Shown here: in pieces, positions 27,562 to 35,774 of the stretch
Layout of the letters: the number at the start of each line of letters is the position of its first letter
How positions within the stretch are numbered: position 1 is the stretch's first letter
Assembly (NCBI GenBank): GCA_016787575.1
Contig: JAEUUO010000013.1
Span: forward strand, 62,001-126,000
Origin: Saprospiraceae bacterium
GTDB lineage: Bacteria; Bacteroidota; Bacteroidia; Chitinophagales; Saprospiraceae
DNA length: 64,000 bases
Direction of reading: 5' to 3'
Notes under the pieces: model-generated
Database searches by the model: none
What the model saw: only the letters and a program-made list of their open reading frames with translations
What the model was told of the DNA's origin: nothing
Position numbers and translations under genes: made by a program

Positions 27562-28544
27562 AAAGTTATTATAACTTATTGGTTTTAATCGCCCTTACAG
27601 GCTTGATTCAATCTTGCAATCACAATGGTTTGCAAAAAGATGCATCCGGTGTATTTGAATCAGAGGAAATAATAGTATCTTCTGAGGTGATAGGTAAAGT
27701 TATTGATTTTAAGGTTGAAGAAGGTTCTTTATTAGAAAAGGATTCCATTGTGGGAAAAATTGACCCAATTCAATATGAATTGCAAAGTGAACAAATTGCT
27801 TCATCTATCAAAGCAGTTGATAGTAAAACAGTATCAGCTGTTCCACAAGTACAAATTTTGCAGGCTCAGATGGAATCTCAAAATGAACAGATAAAAGTTT
27901 TACAGTTGCAATTAAAAAATGCACTTTATGAAAAAATCAGAGTTGAAAAAATGGTGAAGGCGGATGCAGCTCCTGTTAAACAATTAGATGATCTGAACTC
28001 TCAAATTGCAATATTAGAACAACAAATTAAAACAGCTCAAAGTCAGATAGCTCTTATAAAACAGCAAATTCAATCTCAGCGAGAATTGATTCAAATTCAA
28101 AACAGAGCAATAACCAGCGAAAAAGAACCACTAGAAAAGAGAAAAGCAATGGCAGACGACTATCTGAAAAAAGCCTTAATAAAAAACCCAAGAACAGGTA
28201 CTCTGTTAACCAAGTACATTCATGAAGGCGAAATAGTTACTATCGGTAAAGCAATTTATAAATTGGCAAATTTGGATGAACTTTATTTAAGAGCATACAT
28301 TACAGGCAGTCAGTTGACTCAATTAAAGATTAACCAGCAGGTTAAAATATTTGTTGATGATGCCACGACCGGAATAAAGGAATATACAGGAATTGTAAGT
28401 TTTATTAGTGACAAAGCTGAATTTACTCCTAAGACCATTCAAACTAAGGATGAGCGTGCTAATTTGGTGTATGCAGTAAAAATTCGAGTAAAGAATGATG
28501 GTTACTTAAAATTAGGAATGTATGGTGAAGTGAAATTCAATTAA
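27558..28544 (+). CDS. HlyD/YbhG-like membrane fusion lipoprotein
   Basis: 328 residues with a lipoprotein signal (lipobox LIQSC, C20). Then come a biotinyl-lipoyl-like half-motif (VIGKVIDFKVEEGSLLEKDSIVGKID), a long coiled coil of about 85-200 rich in Q and K, the second lipoyl half (NPRTGTLLTKYIHEGEIVTIGKAI) and a beta-barrel (ANLDELYLRAYITGSQL). This is the periplasmic adaptor that joins the ABC pump to TolC. Being a lipoprotein rather than a single-pass membrane protein is common among adaptors. Overlaps tolC by 4 bp; 3-bp gap to the first ATPase. Confidence 0.9.
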   Translation: MKSYYNLLVLIALTGLIQSCNHNGLQKDASGVFESEEIIVSSEVIGKVIDFKVEEGSLLEKDSIVGKIDPIQYELQSEQIASSIKAVDSKTVSAVPQVQILQAQMESQNEQIKVLQLQLKNALYEKIRVEKMVKADAAPVKQLDDLNSQIAILEQQIKTAQSQIALIKQQIQSQRELIQIQNRAITSEKEPLEKRKAMADDYLKKALIKNPRTGTLLTKYIHEGEIVTIGKAIYKLANLDELYLRAYITGSQLTQLKINQQVKIFVDDATTGIKEYTGIVSFISDKAEFTPKTIQTKDERANLVYAVKIRVKNDGYLKLGMYGEVKFN

Positions 28545-28547
28545 GCC

Positions 28548-29474
28548 ATGTTTGCAATTGAAGCAATAGGCATTTCCAAATCGTATCGTTTTAAGAAGCA
28601 AGAGGTAAAGGCGCTTCATGATATTAATTTGCAAATATTACAGTCAGAGTTGTTTGGTTTAATCGGTCCGGATGGTTCTGGAAAAACCAGTTTAATTAGA
28701 ATTTTAAATACCTTATTATTGGCTGATTCAGGAACAGGATCTGTTGATGGGTTGGATATTGTAAAGGATTTTGAAGCTATTCGAAGGCGAGTGGGGTATA
28801 TGCCAGGTCGCTTTTCTCTTTATACGGATTTAACTGTTGAAGAAAATTTGCAGTTTTTTGCATCTGTATTTAATACCACGATTAAGGAAAATTATTCTTT
28901 AATTAAATCAATTTATCAGCAAATTGAACCATTTAAGCATCGAAGAGCTGGACAGCTTTCAGGCGGAATGAAACAAAAATTGGCATTATCGTGTGCACTG
29001 ATTCACAGACCTTCTGTTTTGTTTTTAGACGAACCTACCACCGGGGTTGATGCAGTTTCACGAAAGGAGTTTTGGGATATGCTTAAGGAATTGCAAGCTA
29101 ATGAAATCACTATTTTGGTTTCAACTCCTTATATGGATGAAGCTGCCATATGCGATCGGGTTGCTTTGATTCAGGATGGAAGTTTGTTTAAGGTAGATAA
29201 ACCAACACAAATAGTTGATGATTTTACTCCAAAATTATTTGGAATTCGTACGAAAGAAATGTTTCGTTTAATTGAAGACCTAAAATCCTGGAATTCTGTA
29301 CATTCCTGCTTTGCTTTTGGGGATAGCTGTCATGTAATTTTTAAAGACCTAAACAATGAAGTGGCAGCGTGTAAAACATATTTGATGGCAAAGCAACATC
29401 AGGATATCGAGATTTTTCAAATCAAAGCTGGTATTGAAGATTGTTTTATGTACTTAATGAAAAAAAGTGCCTGA
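28548..29474 (+). CDS. ABC transporter ATPase, first half (YbhF N-half-like)
   Basis: 308 residues with a full set of canonical motifs: Walker A GPDGSGKT (40-47), signature LSGGMKQK, Walker B VLFLDEPT. It corresponds to the N-terminal half of the fused E. coli YbhF ATPase, followed by a short C-terminal tail. It pairs with the next gene (8-bp overlap) and powers the permease pair encoded downstream, probably exporting a drug or lipid. Confidence 0.9.
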   Translation: MFAIEAIGISKSYRFKKQEVKALHDINLQILQSELFGLIGPDGSGKTSLIRILNTLLLADSGTGSVDGLDIVKDFEAIRRRVGYMPGRFSLYTDLTVEENLQFFASVFNTTIKENYSLIKSIYQQIEPFKHRRAGQLSGGMKQKLALSCALIHRPSVLFLDEPTTGVDAVSRKEFWDMLKELQANEITILVSTPYMDEAAICDRVALIQDGSLFKVDKPTQIVDDFTPKLFGIRTKEMFRLIEDLKSWNSVHSCFAFGDSCHVIFKDLNNEVAACKTYLMAKQHQDIEIFQIKAGIEDCFMYLMKKSA

Positions 29475-30213
29475 AAATTATTTAATCGAGGTTAACAATC
29501 TTACCAAACGTTTTGGAGCATTTACAGCAGTAGATAGCATCAGTTTTAATGTAAGGCAGGGTGAGATTTTTGGATTTTTAGGTGCAAATGGTGCAGGTAA
29601 AACGACAGCCATAAAAATGCTTTCTGGATTGTTGACTCCCAGTTCAGGGGACGCAAAAGTAATAGGATTTGATGTTAAAACACATGCTGAAAAAATAAAG
29701 AAAAATATTGGCTACATGAGTCAACGATTTTCACTCTATGAAGATTTAACCGTTTTTGAGAACATGCGATTTTATGGAGGAATCTACGGTTTGCGTAGCA
29801 TTGAAATAAATACAAAAGCAGAGGAAATCCTAAATGTATTGAATTTATTGAATGAAAGAAATATTTTGGTTAAGTCGCTTCCACTGGGTTGGAAACAGAA
29901 ACTGGCTTTTTCTATTTCAATATTGCACAATCCGCCTTTGGTTTTTTTAGATGAACCTACTGGAGGGGTTGATCCAATTACAAGGCGAGAATTTTGGGAA
30001 TTAATTATGGAAGCTGCAAATAGAGGAACCACACTCTTTGTAACTACGCATTATATGGATGAAGCTGAGTATTGCAATCGCGTTTCAATAATGGTTGATG
30101 GTAAAATTGAAGCACTCGGTACTCCATTGGAATTAAGGCAACAAATGGGGGTCACTAACATGGAAGCTGTTTTTCTTAGCCTTGCACGAAAATCAAGCCG
30201 AAGCGAATTATGA
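29467..30213 (+). CDS. ABC transporter ATPase, second half (YbhF C-half-like)
   Basis: 248 residues. The start is GTG at 29467, within the end of the upstream ATPase (8-bp overlap). Walker A is GANGAGKT (39-46) and Walker B VFLDEPT, but the signature is LPLGWKQ (138-144) instead of LSGGxxQ. The same altered signature is known from the second half of YbhF-type ATPases. Together the two genes would form a heterodimer with one canonical and one degenerate ATP site. It overlaps the first permease by 4 bp. Confidence 0.9.
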   Translation: MPENYLIEVNNLTKRFGAFTAVDSISFNVRQGEIFGFLGANGAGKTTAIKMLSGLLTPSSGDAKVIGFDVKTHAEKIKKNIGYMSQRFSLYEDLTVFENMRFYGGIYGLRSIEINTKAEEILNVLNLLNERNILVKSLPLGWKQKLAFSISILHNPPLVFLDEPTGGVDPITRREFWELIMEAANRGTTLFVTTHYMDEAEYCNRVSIMVDGKIEALGTPLELRQQMGVTNMEAVFLSLARKSSRSEL

Positions 30214-31322
30214 TGAAGCAATTCTGGATATTTGTGAAGAAAGAATGGCTGCACATCCTTCGCGATCGAAGGACTTTATTGATTTTATTTGGAATGCCCA
30301 TTGCACAAATATTGATTTTTGGGTTTGCGCTTTCCAATGAAGTTAAAAACTCTAAAATTGCTGTCCTGGATCATGCAAATGATGATGTGAGCCGTAAATT
30401 AATCGAGCGCATCGAAGCAAGCAAATATTTTGAAATAACAAAAATTCTATACAACGATTCAGATATTGATCCTGCTTTTAAACAAGGTGCCATTCGACTT
30501 GCTTTGGTTTTACCGGCTTCTATGAGTGAAGATTTACATCATCAAAACGATCTGCGAGTGCAGTTGATTTCTGATGCTTCTGATCCCAATGTCGGAACGA
30601 CTTTGGTCAATTATATGAGTTCAATTATTAATGATTATCAAAATGAATTAATTGCACTTAATAAATTGCCATTTACAATTAAGCCTGAAGTCAGGATGAT
30701 TTACAATCCTCAATTAAAAGCAGCCTATAATTTTGTTCCGGGTGTTATGGCAATGGTTTTATTGTTGATATGCTCGTTGATGACTTCCATTGCTATTGTG
30801 CGTGAGAAAGAAATGGGAACAATGGAAGTTTTACTTGTGTCTCCATTAAAACCTGCACTGGTAGTCATTTCTAAAACGATCCCTTATTTGGTTTTGTCTT
30901 TTATAAATATTTGCAGTATCTTGTTATTGAGTTATTTTGTATTAAATGTTCCTGTTAAGGGAAATTTGTTTTTATTGTTGGCAGAGGGTATTTTGTTTAT
31001 AATTACCTCGCTTTCACTGGGAATGTTTGTATCATCCATTGCAGCAACTCAAACTGCAGCTATGTTTGGTACATTGGTAGGCTTGTTTATGCCAACATTG
31101 ATGTTCAGCGGTTTTATGTTTCCGGTAGACAACATGCCCATTCCCTTGCAATGGTTGTCAAATGTTATCCCGTCGAAATGGTTTTTTAATATAGTAAAGG
31201 CAATTATGATAAAAGGACTCGGTTTTTCGGCGATTTGGAAGGAAACTTTGATTTTATTTGGAATGACTTGCATGCTTTTTATAATTAGCATCCGAAAATT
31301 TGATAAACGATTAAGCCTTTAA
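30210..31322 (+). CDS. ABC-2 type permease (YbhS-like)
   Basis: 370 residues: one N-terminal membrane helix (about 20-40), a periplasmic domain to about 170, then five helices, with the conserved MGTMEVLLVSPLKP loop after helix 2. ATG codons at 30210 and 30213 are both possible; the first overlaps the ATPase stop. It forms the membrane pore with the next gene. Confidence 0.9.
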   Translation: MMKQFWIFVKKEWLHILRDRRTLLILFGMPIAQILIFGFALSNEVKNSKIAVLDHANDDVSRKLIERIEASKYFEITKILYNDSDIDPAFKQGAIRLALVLPASMSEDLHHQNDLRVQLISDASDPNVGTTLVNYMSSIINDYQNELIALNKLPFTIKPEVRMIYNPQLKAAYNFVPGVMAMVLLLICSLMTSIAIVREKEMGTMEVLLVSPLKPALVVISKTIPYLVLSFINICSILLLSYFVLNVPVKGNLFLLLAEGILFIITSLSLGMFVSSIAATQTAAMFGTLVGLFMPTLMFSGFMFPVDNMPIPLQWLSNVIPSKWFFNIVKAIMIKGLGFSAIWKETLILFGMTCMLFIISIRKFDKRLSL

Positions 31323-31325
31323 GCT

Positions 31326-32444
31326 ATGCGGACCGTCCTGTTTATAATACAAAAGGAGTTCAGTCAGTTTTTTCGGGAGAAAACGAATATCAGAATGCTC
31401 TTGGTAATGCCTGTAATTCAATTGATCTTGTTACCCTTGGCTGCAAATTATGAAGTAAGAAATATCCAGATTTGCATTGTCGATCACGACCATTCCGGGT
31501 ATGTTCGTGAATTGACTCACAAAATTGCAGCTTCTCCTTATTTTAAATTGAATTCATATCTAGATTCATACAAAGATGGGCTTGAACGAATGGAACACGA
31601 TGAAGTAGATATTGTTTTGGAAATTCCACCGGATTTTGAAAAGACTTTGATTCGTGAAAACGAGGCGGCACTTTCAGCATCCGTAAACGCAGTGAATGGT
31701 CAACGGGCTAGTTTGGGTGCTCAATATCTACTGGCGATTTTGCGTGACTTTAATCGCGAAATAAGATTAAAATGGGTTCAATTTCCTAAATTTAATCCAG
31801 TCCCGATAATACAAATAGATCATTCATTTTGGTATAATCCCATGATGAATTACAAACATTTTATGGTGCCTGGAATTCTGGTGATCTTACTTACAATGGT
31901 TGGAGCAAATATGTCTGCTTTGAATCTTGTCCGGGAAAAAGAATTGGGAACCATTGAACAAATAAATGTTTCTCCAATTAAAAAATATCATTTTATTATT
32001 GGAAAATTAATCCCGTTTTGGATTATGGGTCAAGTTGTTTTGACTCTCGGCTTGTTAATTGCCCGATTGATTTATGGCATTGTTCCATTGGGAAGTATTT
32101 TTTCTATTTATTTATTTTCTTCTGCTTACCTTTTATGTATTTTAGGACTTGGGCTTTTAATTTCAACCTTTGCCAATACGCAGCAGCAAGCCATGTTGAT
32201 TTCCTTTTTCGTTATGATGGTATTTATTTTATTAAGTGGATTGTATACTTCAATAGATAGCATGCCTCAATGGGCACAATGGGTAACAAAAATTAACCCG
32301 ATTGCATATTTTGTTCAAGTGATGAGATTGGTTATCATGAAAGGCAGCGGCATAAAAGACATTCTGCCTCATTTAGCATCCATTTTGCTAATGGCAGGGA
32401 TCATTATTCCCTGGGCGATTTGGCACTATCGTAAAAGAAGTTGA
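31326..32444 (+). CDS. ABC-2 type permease (YbhR-like)
   Basis: 372 residues with the same topology as the previous permease (helix 1, periplasmic domain, five C-terminal helices) and the loop LGTIEQINVSPIKK. Starts 3 bp after it. It ends the six-gene efflux operon, 6 bp before the stop of the convergent HhH gene. Confidence 0.9.
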   Translation: MRTVLFIIQKEFSQFFREKTNIRMLLVMPVIQLILLPLAANYEVRNIQICIVDHDHSGYVRELTHKIAASPYFKLNSYLDSYKDGLERMEHDEVDIVLEIPPDFEKTLIRENEAALSASVNAVNGQRASLGAQYLLAILRDFNREIRLKWVQFPKFNPVPIIQIDHSFWYNPMMNYKHFMVPGILVILLTMVGANMSALNLVREKELGTIEQINVSPIKKYHFIIGKLIPFWIMGQVVLTLGLLIARLIYGIVPLGSIFSIYLFSSAYLLCILGLGLLISTFANTQQQAMLISFFVMMVFILLSGLYTSIDSMPQWAQWVTKINPIAYFVQVMRLVIMKGSGIKDILPHLASILLMAGIIIPWAIWHYRKRS

Positions 32445-32450
32445 GAAGTA

Positions 32451-33233
32451 CTAAGATTTTTGTAGCAGTTGCTCACTTGTTACATTAAGAATGGCCTCCG
32501 CTTGAAAGGGCCAGGATTCAATCAACTTGTCATCAATTTCATCAAATTCTACCATCCACTTTTTTAAATCTTTCTTAGAGGTGTTTTTAATTTGATCAAA
32601 GCTTCGAATTCCTTTAGAGATCAATCTGGTTTCAACATTTGCATCGATTCCCTTAATTAAATGTAGGGGGTCTGAAGGCTGTGCTTTCATGGTGTATAGT
32701 TCCATTTTTTCATCACCGATTATGTTGCTTATAATCATTAAATGCTGATCTAAAATGGATTTAAGATCTGATACAATTTTGGAATTTCCGGATTCTGATT
32801 CAGATACTTTCTGATTGGATTTAATCTGTTGGATTTGCTCTTCAAGTTCAGACACTTTTAGTTCTAATTCTTGATTCAGTTTTTGAGAAAGGAACAATAG
32901 TTGATTTGATTGTTCTCCATCAGTTTGCTGAAGGCTTTCTTCCTGCTTTCGCTTGCTTTCGAGGTACTTCTCTTCTAATATGCTGTATTTTGATTTCCAG
33001 TCTTCATACGCCACTTTATAGGTTCTTTCTTGTTCCTGAGTGTTCAAGATTTTTTCCTCTAAATCAAATTTGTCTTTTCTCAATTGATCGTAAAGTACTC
33101 TTAAATCATTTTTGTCACGAATGGCATCCCGAGCTTCTGCACGATAGCGACTGGCAATCATCCACATAATGATAAGGGAACTAATTACCAGTATTCCAAA
33201 AAATACATACAACACCGCAGGCGAAATAGACAT
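32451..33233 (-). CDS. membrane-anchored coiled-coil protein with C-terminal HhH domain
   Basis: 260 residues from the ATG at 33233 (an upstream TTG is less likely). One N-terminal membrane helix (about 6-27), then a charged coiled coil to about 150 (heptads rich in E, K and Q), and a C-terminal helix-hairpin-helix-like module: LIKGIDANVETRLISKGIRS-type, with DQIKNTSKKDLKKWM. This small module (similar to the HhH domains that end some L21- and NADH-dehydrogenase-like proteins) usually mediates DNA or protein contacts. Function unknown; it is oriented so the helical tail would lie in the cytoplasm. Confidence 0.65.
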   Translation of the reverse strand: MSISPAVLYVFFGILVISSLIIMWMIASRYRAEARDAIRDKNDLRVLYDQLRKDKFDLEEKILNTQEQERTYKVAYEDWKSKYSILEEKYLESKRKQEESLQQTDGEQSNQLLFLSQKLNQELELKVSELEEQIQQIKSNQKVSESESGNSKIVSDLKSILDQHLMIISNIIGDEKMELYTMKAQPSDPLHLIKGIDANVETRLISKGIRSFDQIKNTSKKDLKKWMVEFDEIDDKLIESWPFQAEAILNVTSEQLLQKS

Positions 33234-33255
33234 GTTTAGCTTGATCAAAATACAT

Positions 33256-33282
33256 GAAGCATCCTTAAGTACAGGATGCTTC
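33256..33282 (-). terminator. 9-bp hairpin between CBS and HhH genes
   Basis: Perfect arms GAAGCATCC (33256-33264) and GGATGCTTC (33274-33282) with a 9-nt loop, 13 bp past the CBS stop. On the minus strand only a weak TATTTT tract follows, so it may be a poor terminator or an mRNA-stability hairpin. Confidence 0.5.
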
Positions 33283-33294
33283 TATAAATACAAT

Positions 33295-33696
33295 TTAAAA
33301 TCTCTTTGGATATTCTCTGTTGTATTCGTAACGCAATACATCAAAAGAAGTAACAATGCCAACTAGTTTTCCATTTTCAACAACTGGTAATGCGTGAAAT
33401 AAATGCTCCATAAATACTTCGGCAGCTGTTCCAACTTTATCAATCGGTTCAATAGTTGCCAGGATTTTGGTCATTACATTACCAACTTTAGTAGTTGGAT
33501 AGTCTTTATGATCCACAGCCAATTTAAAAAGGTCATAAGTAGTAATTATTCCAACCAACTTCATATCCGTTTCAACCACAGGCACGTGGTGAATCCGATT
33601 GTTGATTAATAATTCTTTGACCTTTTGAAGGGTGTCTGTTGGATTTACACAAATTACGTCCCGAACCATAATTTCCTGGACCGTTTCATTCATCAT
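33295..33696 (-). CDS. CBS-domain pair protein
   Basis: 133 residues made only of two tandem CBS domains: MVRDVICVNPTDTLQKVKELL...HHVPVV...LVGIITTYDL and VMTKILATIEPIDKVGTAAEVFM...HALPVV...LVGIVTSFDVL. Such stand-alone pairs bind adenosine nucleotides and act as energy or second-messenger sensors, often on a partner protein. The partner is not identifiable here. Two ATG codons (33696, 33693) are possible. Confidence 0.9.
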   Translation of the reverse strand: MMNETVQEIMVRDVICVNPTDTLQKVKELLINNRIHHVPVVETDMKLVGIITTYDLFKLAVDHKDYPTTKVGNVMTKILATIEPIDKVGTAAEVFMEHLFHALPVVENGKLVGIVTSFDVLRYEYNREYPKRF

Positions 33697-33752
33697 ACGA
33701 TTTGAGTTTTAAGGCACGAAAGATATTAAAGTTTGAAGAATATTATGCTAAA

Positions 33753-35765
33753 TTAAAATAAATTTTCTAAGTCACTGTCTTTGACTGCATTCGGAAGGCT
33801 AACTTGTAACAAAGGTTCTTGGCTCATTGCGGTTTGAATTGCCTCTACAGCACCTTTATTTCTCGCCCAGGCTCTTCTGGCAACCCCATTGTTGACATCC
33901 CAATGCAACATGCTTTGAATTTTAATATCACATGCTTTGCTTCCATCGAGCACCATTCCAAATCCGCCATTAATAACCTCTCCCCATCCGACACCTCCTC
34001 CATTGTGAATAGATACCCAGGTCGCACCCCGAAAACTGTCTCCAATTACGTTGTGGATAGCCATATCTGCTGTAAATTTAGATCCATCGTAGATGTTGGA
34101 AGTTTCCCGAAATGGAGAATCAGTTCCTGAAACATCGTGGTGATCTCTTCCTAAAACTACCGGCCCTTCCAAAATATTATTAGCAATGGCTTGATTGAAG
34201 GCTTTTGCTATAGCAATCCGTCCATGAGCATCCGCATACAAAATTCTGGATATGCTTCCTACAACAGGCAAATTAATGGCAGCATTTTGAATCCATTTCA
34301 AATTATCTTGGTATTGAAGTTTTGGATTTCCTTCCAAATCTTTCAACAACTCTTTTATTACATCTTCCGCTATTTTATCAGTTTTTTCTAAATCGCTTAT
34401 CAATCCAGAACAACAAACCCATCGGAATGGTCCAAAACCATAATCAAAACACAGTGGGCCCATAATATCTTCGACATAGGATGGATATTTATAATGAAGA
34501 TGCTCTGAATCTTTCCAGACCGAGGCACCTGCATTTCCGGCTTCTTTCAAAAACGCGTTGCCATAGTCCCAAAAATACATCCCTCGCTGACTGAGAATAT
34601 TAATTGCGTCAACCTGTCTCCTGAGACTGGATTGCACTTCCTTCATAAAAGTTTCTTTGTCATGGGTCAATAGCTCTTTGGCTTCAGCAAAACTGTAGCC
34701 AACCGGGCAATATCCAAGGTCATCTATATTGTGTAAGGAAGTTTGGTCAGAACCTAGATGTACTTGAATGTTATTATTTGCAGCATATTCCCATAAATTC
34801 ACAATATTTCCCGCATATACCAGGGCAATGCCTTTTTCAGAATTTGAATGCTTTTTTGCTGCTTCAAAAATAGCAGTTAAGGAGGTATAAATATTATTGG
34901 CATCAATATATCCATCAGCTACCCGTTGTTGAATTGCATCAGGATCTACTTCTGCTAAAATGCAACATGCTCCTGTGATTACAGCAGCCAAAGATTGCGC
35001 ACCCGACATGCCTCCCAGGCCGGACGTGATGAATAATTGACCTTGTAAATTGTTTAAACCTGATTGAAATCTTCTTGCGGCATTTAAAAGTGTAATCGTT
35101 GTACCATGTACAATACCTTGTGGCCCTATGTACATAAATGAACCTGCAGTCATTTGTCCATATTGGGTTACACCCAATGCATTGTATTTGTTCCAATCTT
35201 CTTTCTTGCTGTAATTGGGTATCATCATTCCATTGCTGACTACAACGCGTGGGGCATCCGGATGTGATGGAAACAAACCAAGAGGATGACCGGAATACAA
35301 AACCAATGTCTGAAAATCAGTCATTTGACTGAGATAACGCATAGTCAATAAATATTGTGCCCAATTTTGAAAAACGGCACCATTTCCACCGTAGGTGATG
35401 AGTTCATGTGGATATTTTGCAACTTTTGGATCCAGATTGTTTTGAATCATCAGCATAATGGCTGCAGCTTGATTTGATTGAGCCGGATATTCTGAAATAG
35501 ATCTTGCAAACATGTCGTATTGCGGGCGAAAACGATACATATATATACGACCATACATAGTTAGTTCTTCCGCAAATTCCTTAGCCAGTATTTCATGAAA
35601 CTTTTGAGGAAAATAACGAAGCGCATTTCTGACTGCAAGTTGCTTTTCAGCCAGACTTAAACTGTTTTCGATGATTCGTTTTGGTGCATGCGGAACGCTT
35701 TGATCATATCCGGGGTGATCTGGTAAGAGCAGGGGAATTCCTTCCTGAAGTACATTCATTTCCAT
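33753..35765 (-). CDS. hutU: urocanate hydratase (long form)
   Basis: Converts urocanate to imidazolone propionate with NAD+, the second step of histidine breakdown. 670 residues, longer than the ~557 of Pseudomonas HutU and typical of the Bacteroidota and eukaryotic-like form. It shows LNAARRFQSG, GGMSGAQ with the NAD-binding Gly-rich region, YAGNIVNLWEY, and the active-site cysteine in FGPFRWVCCSG (C451). It is not next to hutH, hutI or hutG, so the pathway must be completed elsewhere. It is 57 bp from the CBS gene downstream and 10 bp downstream of the GH2 stop, so GH2-hutU cotranscription is possible. Confidence 0.95.
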   Translation of the reverse strand: MEMNVLQEGIPLLLPDHPGYDQSVPHAPKRIIENSLSLAEKQLAVRNALRYFPQKFHEILAKEFAEELTMYGRIYMYRFRPQYDMFARSISEYPAQSNQAAAIMLMIQNNLDPKVAKYPHELITYGGNGAVFQNWAQYLLTMRYLSQMTDFQTLVLYSGHPLGLFPSHPDAPRVVVSNGMMIPNYSKKEDWNKYNALGVTQYGQMTAGSFMYIGPQGIVHGTTITLLNAARRFQSGLNNLQGQLFITSGLGGMSGAQSLAAVITGACCILAEVDPDAIQQRVADGYIDANNIYTSLTAIFEAAKKHSNSEKGIALVYAGNIVNLWEYAANNNIQVHLGSDQTSLHNIDDLGYCPVGYSFAEAKELLTHDKETFMKEVQSSLRRQVDAINILSQRGMYFWDYGNAFLKEAGNAGASVWKDSEHLHYKYPSYVEDIMGPLCFDYGFGPFRWVCCSGLISDLEKTDKIAEDVIKELLKDLEGNPKLQYQDNLKWIQNAAINLPVVGSISRILYADAHGRIAIAKAFNQAIANNILEGPVVLGRDHHDVSGTDSPFRETSNIYDGSKFTADMAIHNVIGDSFRGATWVSIHNGGGVGWGEVINGGFGMVLDGSKACDIKIQSMLHWDVNNGVARRAWARNKGAVEAIQTAMSQEPLLQVSLPNAVKDSDLENLF

Positions 35766-35774
35766 AGGTTCATA

